Positions 1-5,868 of a stretch of 6,757 nt of DNA are shown here, in pieces. Within the stretch, counting starts at the first letter, position 1, and each line of letters starts with the position of its first letter. The notes under the pieces were generated by a model. The model was not told the DNA's origin. It ran no database searches and was given only the letters and a program-made list of their open reading frames with translations. A program made the position numbers and the translations under genes. Source of the stretch: Candidatus Segetimicrobium genomatis (lineage in GTDB: Bacteria; Sysuimicrobiota; Sysuimicrobiia; Sysuimicrobiales; Segetimicrobiaceae); contig VBAO01000392.1 of assembly GCA_005883865.1 (NCBI GenBank), positions 1-6,757 of the forward strand. The letters run 5' to 3'.

Positions 1-262
1 CTGAAAGCCCCGGGGGGGCCGGGGGGATCTCGATGAAATGCGGCTCGATGTACCGGTCGAGCAGCGCAAAGATCGGCGTCCGCGTGAGGGCGGCCCGGTC
101 GTCGGCCGTGGTGCAAAAGACGAACCGGTTCCGGCGCCCGCCGCTGAGGCGGGGGATGTTGTTCGGAGAGAGGAGGCTCGGCAGGCAGAAATCGGTCAGG
201 TAGTCGCGGAATCGGTCGCCCCAGAACACGACGTTGAAGTGAAACGGGCGGAGGTCGCTCAC
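1..262 (-). CDS. Unrecognised protein, N-terminal 87 residues, 3' end off the window
   Basis: A reading frame opens at a GTG (262-260) and stays open to the left edge with no stop, so only the first 87 residues are seen. The GTG overlaps the aminotransferase stop as GTGA (262-259), the coupling style of the whole operon, and there is no obvious Shine-Dalgarno, so translation probably depends on coupling. The protein starts SDLRPFHFNVVFWGDRFRDY, continues with an aromatic and leucine-rich stretch (FCLPSLLSP, residues 25-33), an Arg-rich turn (GGRRNR, 41-46), a likely beta-strand (FVFCTT, 47-52), and EPHFIEIP (73-80). There is no signal peptide or membrane segment. The alternation of hydrophobic strand and loop would fit an alpha/beta or glycosyltransferase-like fold, but that is only an impression. 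I do not recognise a named family. From position it probably belongs to the same polysaccharide or nucleotide-sugar pathway. Confidence 0.72.
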   Translation of the reverse strand, partial: MSDLRPFHFNVVFWGDRFRDYLTDFCLPSLLSPNNIPRLSGGRRNRFVFCTTADDRAALTRTPIFALLDRYIEPHFIEIPPAPPGLS

Positions 263-1491
263 CGGCCGTAATACTGTTCGACTTTCACGATCGCCGCCGT
301 CACGTCCATCGCCTCGCGCTCGCCGTAGTTTTCGTTGAGATAGAGCATGAACGACCGGTCACGGACCGCGCGGGCGTTGGGGGTGTCGCCGCCGTCCGCC
401 AGGTAGCGCTTCACCCACGGCCAGTCCGCCACCACGTACTGGTAGTGCGGATTGAGCCCGATGCCTTCCTGCTGCACGGCGAGGGCGAACTCGACCTTCG
501 GGCAGGCGATCCGCTCCACGTCGACCAGGATCGGATAGACGAAGGGCGAGTCGCCCGGCGAGTAGCCGTACGGCCGGCAGATCCCGGCCTCCTCGCTGAG
601 CCGTCCAGACAGGTCTGCCACGAACGCCAGCCGCCGCACGATCGTGTCGTTGATGCGCCGGAGCGATGCCAGGCCGATCGCGCACGAGATCTCGTCGCTG
701 TGGTGGTTGAGCGCGGGGAAGAGGAACGTCCCCGGGTTGCGATCATCGAAGTCCGGGCGCCACCGCGGCTTCCCCCGGTCGGCGTAGGCCAGCGCGCGCC
801 GGAACAGCTCGAGGTCGCGCGAGTAGACGACCCCGCCCGAGGGGCCGGTAATGTGCGCCTTGCGGTACATCGTCGAGAAGGCCGCGATGTCGCCGAATGT
901 GCCGACCGGGCGGCCCGCCACGGTCGCCGCGTGGGCCTGGCTGCAGTCCTCGACCACCCGGATGTCCCGCTCCCTCGCGGCGGCGACGATCTGCTCGATT
1001 TCACACGCCTGGCCCAGGGAGTGGACGATCACGGCGGCGCGGGTCTGGGGGGTGATGCGCTCTCTGAACTGCGCCGCCCCGATGTTGTAGCTGCCCGGCG
1101 TGCTGTCCGCGAGCCGGGGGCGCAGACGGTTGAGGATGATCGCGCTGATCGCCCCCGGGTCGGTGATGGGCGAGACGAGCACCTCGCTCCCCTCCGGCAG
1201 CTCCAGCGCCGCCAGGGCCACGAAGAGGGCGGAGGTGCCGGTCGCGACCGCGTCCGCGTACCCTCCGCCCATCATGGCCACGAAGGCGTCCGTGTACATC
1301 TTTTCGAACGAGCCCTGATACCCGGGATCGAGCAACTGGCCGCGATAGAAGGTGATGACCTCTTCGATCATCTTGACCTCGGCCTCGCCGAGCGCGAAGC
1401 GCGGAGGCATCGGCCCTTTCCGAACCGGCTCTCCCCCGTGGATGGCCAGCGCCGGAACCCCCACCTGGCTCCCGCCCCGGCCGGCGCTCAT
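259..1491 (-). CDS. DegT/DnrJ/EryC1 family PLP-dependent sugar aminotransferase
   Basis: A 410-residue fold-type I PLP enzyme of the DegT/DnrJ/EryC1/StrS family, which transfers an amino group (usually from glutamate) to a keto group on a nucleotide-linked sugar. It is slightly longer than the usual 370-400 residues. Visible landmarks are the phosphate-binding GTSAL (85-89), PLP-stacking and ring-binding EDCSQAHAA (181-189, with Asp182), and the Schiff-base Lys211 in MYRKAHITGPSGG (208-220). The conserved N-terminal HGGEPVR lies at 18-24. The ATG at 1491 overlaps the upstream transketolase stop as ATGA (1491-1488), and AGGTGG lies about 9 bases before it. The same frame is open much further upstream, but that part is a shadow of the transketolase gene. 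A GTG at codon 10 is a possible alternative start. All catalytic residues look intact. The substrate cannot be told from sequence; in this operon it is probably a keto-sugar made by the dehydrogenase or transketolase. Confidence 0.93.
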   Translation of the reverse strand: MSAGRGGSQVGVPALAIHGGEPVRKGPMPPRFALGEAEVKMIEEVITFYRGQLLDPGYQGSFEKMYTDAFVAMMGGGYADAVATGTSALFVALAALELPEGSEVLVSPITDPGAISAIILNRLRPRLADSTPGSYNIGAAQFRERITPQTRAAVIVHSLGQACEIEQIVAAARERDIRVVEDCSQAHAATVAGRPVGTFGDIAAFSTMYRKAHITGPSGGVVYSRDLELFRRALAYADRGKPRWRPDFDDRNPGTFLFPALNHHSDEISCAIGLASLRRINDTIVRRLAFVADLSGRLSEEAGICRPYGYSPGDSPFVYPILVDVERIACPKVEFALAVQQEGIGLNPHYQYVVADWPWVKRYLADGGDTPNARAVRDRSFMLYLNENYGEREAMDVTAAIVKVEQYYGR

Positions 1492-2411
1492 CCCTCGCGC
1501 CCCACCTGAGCGCTCATCGTCGCCGGGTCGAGTCCGTGCGCCGCCAGGAGCTCGGCGTGCGAGCCGTAGAGGTGGATGAAGGCGTCCTGCAGGGCGAAGG
1601 CGTCGATCCGGCACGGCGCCTTGGTGTCCCAGGCGATCTCCTTCACGCGCGGGCCGAGTCCCCCGTGGGGCGCGGTCTCCTCGACGACGATCACCCGCCG
1701 GTGCCCGTGGAGCGCCAGGCGCACGCCCTCGACGTCCAGGGGCTTGAGCGTATGCGCGGACACGAGGGAGACGCTCTCGCCCTGGGCCTCCAACCGGGCC
1801 GCCAGGTCGGCCGCCAGCTTGAGAATCGGCCCGTAGGAGAGGACGCACACGTCGGTGCCGCGACGAAGGTACCGCAGTTTGCCGAAGACGAAGGGATCCA
1901 CGGCCGCGGAGGTCATATCCGGTTCCCCGGCCTTGCCGAGCCGGAGGTACACGGGCCCGCGCTCCTGGGCGGTGCACCACAGCGCGGCCTCGCGCGTCTC
2001 CCGCGGGTCGCACGGAGCGATCACGGCCATGTTGGGAATGGCGCAGGCGACGGCGATGTCCTCCTGCGCGTGATGCGTTCCCCCGAGCGTCGAGTAGGTC
2101 ACGCCGCCCCCGATGCCCACCACCGTCACCGGAAGATTCTGGTAGCAGAGGTCGTCCCGCACGAACTCGAACGGCCGGAACAGGGCGAACGTGGCGATCG
2201 TGTACGCGAATGGCCGGAGCCCCCTGAGCGCCATCCCGGCGCACAGCCCGATCATGGCCTGCTCGGAGAGGCCCACGTTGATGAACCGCTGGGGGAACTC
2301 CTCGCGGAATTTCTGCATGGATCCGGCCGGGGAGATATCGGCCACGACGACGACGACGCGGTCGTCGCGCCGGCCGGCCTCGTAGATCGTGTTCGCGAAC
2401 GTGTTCCTCAC
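1488..2411 (-). CDS. Transketolase, C-terminal subunit (split transketolase)
   Basis: A 307-residue protein with the pyrimidine-binding and C-terminal domains of transketolase/DXS-type ThDP enzymes. The N-terminal half is encoded separately just upstream. The pyrimidine-binding domain covers about residues 1-165: VVVVVADIS (19-27), then NVGLSEQAMIGLCAGMAL (45-62) with the conserved Glu50 that activates the thiamine aminopyrimidine, then GGTHHAQEDIA (110-120) with the active-site His. The C-terminal transketolase domain (about 180-300) includes VLSYG (190-194) and a VVEE...GGLG segment (242-253). The GTG start overlaps the stop of the N-subunit gene as GTGA (2411-2408), and GAGG at 2422-2419 sits 7 bases before it. 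The reading frame is intact. Split transketolases of about 280+310 residues are known from archaea and many bacterial polysaccharide loci. It would need its N-terminal partner, which is broken here, to bind the cofactor diphosphate. Confidence 0.93.
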   Translation of the reverse strand: MRNTFANTIYEAGRRDDRVVVVVADISPAGSMQKFREEFPQRFINVGLSEQAMIGLCAGMALRGLRPFAYTIATFALFRPFEFVRDDLCYQNLPVTVVGIGGGVTYSTLGGTHHAQEDIAVACAIPNMAVIAPCDPRETREAALWCTAQERGPVYLRLGKAGEPDMTSAAVDPFVFGKLRYLRRGTDVCVLSYGPILKLAADLAARLEAQGESVSLVSAHTLKPLDVEGVRLALHGHRRVIVVEETAPHGGLGPRVKEIAWDTKAPCRIDAFALQDAFIHLYGSHAELLAAHGLDPATMSAQVGREG

Positions 2412-3149
2412 GAGGAGACCTCGGCCAGCTCCGCCAGCGCCTTGGCATACTCTTCTTTGCTCGGGGAGCGATAGTGCCAGATCGGCACGTGCTCCATGAA
2501 GGACACCCCCCGCCCCTTTACCGTCTTCCCCACCACCATGAACGGCCTGCCGCCGGGCCGCCCCGCCACCGCCCCGTGCAGCGCCGCCGCATCATGCCCG
2601 TTCACGCCCACCGCATCCCACCCGAACGCCCGCACCTTCTCCGGCACCGGATAGATCGCCGGATGCACTTCGCTCATCCGGTCGAGGCCCGTCAGGTCGT
2701 TGAGGTCGAGAAAGGACCACCGAGTCATCCCGGGCGAGCTGTCCGGCATACGCCATGCCTGCCGCGATCCCCAGCCCGTGCCCCAGCGAGCCCGTCGACG
2801 CCGCGATGCCCGGCACCCCGTAATCCGGGTGCGCCCCCAGCCGCCCGAGCGCCGTACAGTACCGGTCGAGGTCGGTCCTCGAGAGCACGCCCAACTCCTC
2901 GAGGATCACGTACTGCGCCAGGCACCCGTGGCCCTTCGACATCAGGAAGATGTCGGCGAACCCTCCGGGAGCCCCGGGCCGGTGCCGCATCAGCCCGTGG
3001 TAGATCGCGTCGACCATCTCCAGGCACGAGAACGCCGGCGCCACGTGCAGCGCCCCGACCTGCTGCGAAATGTCGAGGATCCGCCGGCGGTAGGCCAGAC
3101 ACCGGCGCCGGGCCGCCGCCACATCGAACGGGATCACGGACGTCTTCAT
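2408..3149 (-). pseudogene. Transketolase, N-terminal subunit, broken by an internal loss and frameshift
   Basis: This should encode the ThDP-diphosphate-binding half of the split transketolase. It begins at ATG 3149, with GAGGG 7 bases upstream, 10 bases after the methyltransferase stop. The first part reads in one frame to about 2712 (146 residues): ALHVAPAFSCLEMVDAIYHG (33-52, with the cofactor-binding His35), MSKGHG (70-75), GAHPDYG (105-111), STGSLGHGLGIAAGMA (118-133). From about 2715 downward the homology continues in another frame: SFLDLNDLTGLDR, then EKVRAFGWD, VNGHD, KTVKGRGVSFME and HYRSPS to the TGA at 2408. Between them about 30-35 residues are missing, including the GDG...N motif that binds Mg-ThDP, and the frame has shifted. 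The visible parts total 248 residues against about 280 for the family, which fits a loss of about 100 bases. Without repair no functional protein is expected. It may be a true pseudogene or an assembly error. Confidence 0.88.
2419..2422 (-). promoter_or_regulatory. Ribosome binding site (GAGG) of the transketolase C-subunit gene
   Basis: GAGG on the minus strand is 7 bases before the GTG at 2411, supporting the GTG that overlaps the N-subunit stop. Equal spacing at three junctions argues these starts are real. Confidence 0.5.
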
Positions 3150-3156
3150 CGGTCTA

Positions 3157-3161
3157 CCCTC
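3157..3161 (-). promoter_or_regulatory. Ribosome binding site (GAGGG) of the transketolase N-subunit gene
   Basis: GAGGG on the minus strand is 7 bases before the ATG at 3149. It overlaps the methyltransferase TGA (3162-3160). This is the only junction in the operon with a true gap between genes. Confidence 0.65.
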
Positions 3162-3816
3162 ATTCTACAACCGTCCAGTAATAATAGCCCGTGTAGCCCG
3201 CCTCCGCAAACAGCTCGAGCCACCCCGGCGGGTAATCGTGAAACCTGGCCGTGAGCACCCACTGCAAGAACACCTCCCGCTGCTCCGGCGTCCGGTAGGA
3301 GTCCACCTGGATGAAGCCCCGGCCAGGCGCGAGGCGCTCGATCTCCCGCACGGCACGAATGGCGTCCTGTCGCTCCAGGTTGTGGATCGTGTTGATGGAA
3401 ATGACGGCCTGGAAACTGCGGGCGGGAAACGGCAACGCGACGGCGCTGCCGAGATGGAGGCGGCCCACCACCTCCGGCTCGCAATGCGTCAGCGCGTACT
3501 CGGAGATGTCCACCCCGAACGCCTCGAGCCCGGGGCACACCTGCATCAGATCCTTGACCAGGAAGCCCTTGGCGCAGCCCACGTCGAGCAGCCGGTCACC
3601 GGGCCCGAGGCCGAAGTGGCGGACGATGTCCTCCGCCACCGGGATCCAGCGGCCGTCATACCGGTAGCCGCCGTACCCGTACTCGCGCGGGCCGTCGAAG
3701 TAGGCTTCGCCGTACTCGCGCGCGAGGGCGACGATCTCGGACGTCTTCGCCCCGGCCCGGGCGCGCACGTTCCGCCTGGTGGCCGGCAGCCTGGCAAGGA
3801 GGTTCACCTCGCGCAC
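3160..3816 (-). CDS. Class I SAM-dependent methyltransferase
   Basis: A 218-residue methyltransferase with the seven-strand Rossmann fold (Methyltransf_11/25-like) that moves a methyl group from S-adenosylmethionine to an unknown acceptor. Motif I is LLDVGCAKGFLV (76-87), the acidic SAM-ribose-binding residue is Asp103 in FGVDIS, motif II/III is GSAVALPFPARSFQAVIS (123-140), and INTIHNL (141-147) follows. A Gly/Tyr-rich stretch before motif I, GYGGYRYDGRW (47-57), and the Tyr-rich C-terminus (TGYYYW) look lineage-specific and may bind substrate. I chose the GTG at 3816 because GGAGG at 3831-3827 is 10 bases upstream and the protein then starts with REVNLL. A GTG at 3825 overlaps the previous stop as GTGA but has the GGAGG only 1 base away. 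The frame is intact. Given its neighbours it may methylate a nucleotide sugar or sugar precursor; O-, N- or C-methylation cannot be told apart. Confidence 0.9.
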   Translation of the reverse strand: MREVNLLARLPATRRNVRARAGAKTSEIVALAREYGEAYFDGPREYGYGGYRYDGRWIPVAEDIVRHFGLGPGDRLLDVGCAKGFLVKDLMQVCPGLEAFGVDISEYALTHCEPEVVGRLHLGSAVALPFPARSFQAVISINTIHNLERQDAIRAVREIERLAPGRGFIQVDSYRTPEQREVFLQWVLTARFHDYPPGWLELFAEAGYTGYYYWTVVE

Positions 3817-3821
3817 GGGGC

Positions 3822-4651
3822 TCACGCCTCCAGGCTCGCCCGACGGAGGCCCTCCTCGAGCGGAGTGTACCGAAACGTCGGGAAGGCCTTGAGGCAGGCG
3901 GTGATGTCGAAGTGCCGGTGGACGATCGGGTTCCGGCGCGGGGCCGCTCGGACCTCCACCGGCGCCGGAGCGTGGCGCACCACCATCTCGGCGACCTTCC
4001 GGAACGGCACCGACGTGCCGGTGGCGACGTTGAGCACGCCCCGGCTCTGGTGTGCAAGCGTCAGCGAAACGATCGCCGCGGCGTCATCGATGAACACGTG
4101 ATCCCGCATCTCCTCGCCCTCGCCGAAGAGGACGATGGGTTCGCCGCTCGCGGCAAGACGCCGGAACCGGTTGGGGCCATACCCGTTGTGGGGGTCGCCG
4201 GGCCCGTACAGTAGGGAGGGTCGAAGCACGGCGAGCGGAGCGCGCACCGACATTTGCAAGACGAGCTCGCGGGCGGCGTGCATCATGCCGTGCAGCGTCG
4301 AGGGCTGGCAGCACGACGTTTCGGTCACCGGGACACCACGTGCCCGACCGGGACCGCCGCCAGCGCCTCGCCCACCACCTCGACCATCCGCACGTTCTGC
4401 GCCAGCATGGCGGGCGTCCGCGCCGGCACGATCGCCGAGATCACGACCACCCCGTCGCGCGGGCGGAGGAGCGTCGGGAGCTTTCGGGGGGCTTCCTGGG
4501 CGAGGAGGTCGATCTCCCCGCGGGTCAGCGGGAGGCACCCCACGCCGTCGGCGGCCAGCCGGCGAACCACGCTGCGGCCCACGAACCCCCCCGCGCCGAG
4601 CACGACGACGCGTTCCGGCATCGCCGGGATCTGCCGCAGGTGCGCGAGCAT
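3822..4651 (-). pseudogene. NAD-dependent epimerase/dehydratase (extended SDR), broken by an internal loss and frameshift
   Basis: This is an extended short-chain dehydrogenase of the nucleotide-sugar epimerase/dehydratase type. The N-terminal part (4651 to about 4334, 106 residues) carries the NAD-binding VVVLGAGGFVG (15-25), a VVVISAIVP strand (68-76) and AQNVRMVEVV (84-93). It ends at GHVV, where the conserved strand with SS(D/T)xxVYG, which holds the catalytic Ser/Thr, should follow. Homology resumes in another frame from about 4334: VPVTETSCCQPS, the active-site helix, RPSLLYGPGDPHNGYG, FGEGEEMRDHVFIDD, VLNVATG and RYTPLEEGL, then the TGA at 3822. About 13 residues (some 37 or 40 bases) are absent. 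The active-site helix reads HGMMH at 4292-4278 where the family usually has YxxxK. The ATG at 4651 joins the upstream stop as TGATG; a second ATG at 4621 gives the more typical MPERVVVLGAGG start. Substrate unknown. Confidence 0.87.
3827..3831 (-). promoter_or_regulatory. Ribosome binding site (GGAGG) of the methyltransferase gene
   Basis: GGAGG on the minus strand is 10 bases before the GTG at 3816 and only 1 base before the GTG at 3825. This decides the start in favour of 3816. It lies inside the last codons of the epimerase gene. Confidence 0.55.
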
Positions 4652-5868
4652 CAGGAGCGCGCTCGCTTCGCGCGCCGGGGCGGCGCCCCGAGGGTGAAGT
4701 GGTCGAGCCCCGCGGCTGTGACCTCGACGGCGTCGAGTACTCGGTAGGGATCCACGACGGCCTGTCCGGCCATCGCGGAGGCCAGGTCCCGAGGCGCCAG
4801 CTCACGGAATTCCGGCCAGGGCGTCATGATCGTGAGGGCGTCGACGCCCCGCGCGGCGTCGAGCGCCGAGGCGGCCGCGACGGCCGCCGGATGGCCGGCC
4901 TCGGCGGCCGGCACGACCGGGTCGTACACTCTGAGGCGCCACGCCTTCAGGTGCTCGATCAGGGCCAGCGACGGCGAATTTCTGGTCGAGCCCGTGTTCT
5001 CCTTGTAGGCGCCCCCAGCACCTCGGCGTGCAGCGTGCGGAGCGCCCAGTCGCGGCGGTACCGGCTGTTGTCCACGCACGCCCGGATGACCCCCGCGTCG
5101 CTCCCGGCCGCCGCCGAGAGGCGGACCACGGTCGCCAGATCCCGCTCAAGATTTCCGCCCGCCAGTCCCAGGCCGGCGGCGAGATACGCGTGCTGCCCGA
5201 TGCGCCGATCGAGCCGGAGCGCGGGCACGATCTCGCCCCAGTCGGCCTCGACGCGCTCGCTCAATTCGGCCAGCGTGTTGGCCACGGTCACGGTCGCCGC
5301 GAGGCAGCAGTTGATCGCGATCTTGGCGAGCTCGGCGCTCTCGTACCGCATCGGGAAGATCGGGCACCGAAATGCGCCGAGCACCGCCGCGTACGGCCCG
5401 GGCAGGGGTGCGGTGGGATCCGCGCAGCCGACGATGAAACGCTCGGGCTGCGTGGCGCGCTCGATCGCCTGGCCGGTGATGAGCGTCTCAACCTGACAGA
5501 ACAATCGTTCCGGCGGGAAGCGGACGCTTCGCGTGAATCCGGGGGGCACCTGGGACAATACGACCAGCACCGCGGATTTGCCGAGGGCCGGAATGACCTC
5601 ACCGACGAGAGAGGAGAGTCCGCGAAGGTCGCTATTGCCGCCGCCGTCCGTCGGCAGCGCGCTCGGTGAAGACCACCTGCGACCGGGCGGCGCGCAGGAG
5701 CTCCCCCAGCCCCGGCTCCACCACGGGGAGGCGGCCGGCCGCGCTCTCCTTCACCCGGGCGCCATCGGGGTCGAACGCGACGGCGCGGAAGCCCTTCGAC
5801 GCGGTGACGGCCGCGGAGACCAGTCCGAGGTGCGTGAGCCCGGCGAACCCGACGACGGGGCGGCTCAC
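4651..5868 (-). pseudogene. UDP-glucose/GDP-mannose dehydrogenase-family protein, broken by two internal losses
   Basis: A nucleotide-sugar dehydrogenase-family protein read in three successive frames. Part 1 (GTG 5868 to about 5656) is the Rossmann start VVGFAGLTHLGLVSA (5-19), FDPD and EPGL. Part 2 (about 5657 to 5016) begins PTDGGGNSDL and holds VLVVLSQVPPGFTR, ESAELAKIAIN (with the family Lys and Asn), ADWGEIV and AGGNLERDL. Part 3 (about 5010 to the TGA at 4651) begins AYKENTGSTRNSPSLAL and ends with TPWPEFREL, the UDP-binding domain. About 14-16 residues are missing at the first join and about 10-12 at the second, both with a frame change; about 404 residues remain of an expected 430. 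The canonical GGSC(F/Y)PKD is GGNLERD, so the catalytic Cys is replaced by Asn (codon 5153-5151). GTG 5868 overlaps the upstream stop as GTGA, with GGAG at 5879-5876. A normal UDP-glucose to UDP-glucuronate reaction is therefore doubtful even for an intact copy. Confidence 0.87.

Noticed and set aside
11..26. G-rich run as a terminator or G-quadruplex
   Set aside because: It codes for Pro-rich residues in an open frame and lacks a stem followed by a T-run; more relevant as a site for sequencing indels.
1492..2448. Upstream extension of the aminotransferase frame
   Set aside because: The frame is open, but its residues are Arg-rich and match no family, and the region is fully used by the transketolase C subunit in another frame.
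4135..5496. Long open frames on the plus strand (also 445-1509, 1536-2474, 3238-4101)
   Set aside because: Their products are Arg/Ala/Pro/Gly-rich low-complexity strings opposite clearly homologous minus-strand genes; they follow from high G+C and few stop codons.
2408..5868. Programmed ribosomal frameshifting at the four frame changes
   Set aside because: No slippery heptamer or pseudoknot is evident, and conserved residues are missing at each site, which slippage cannot explain.
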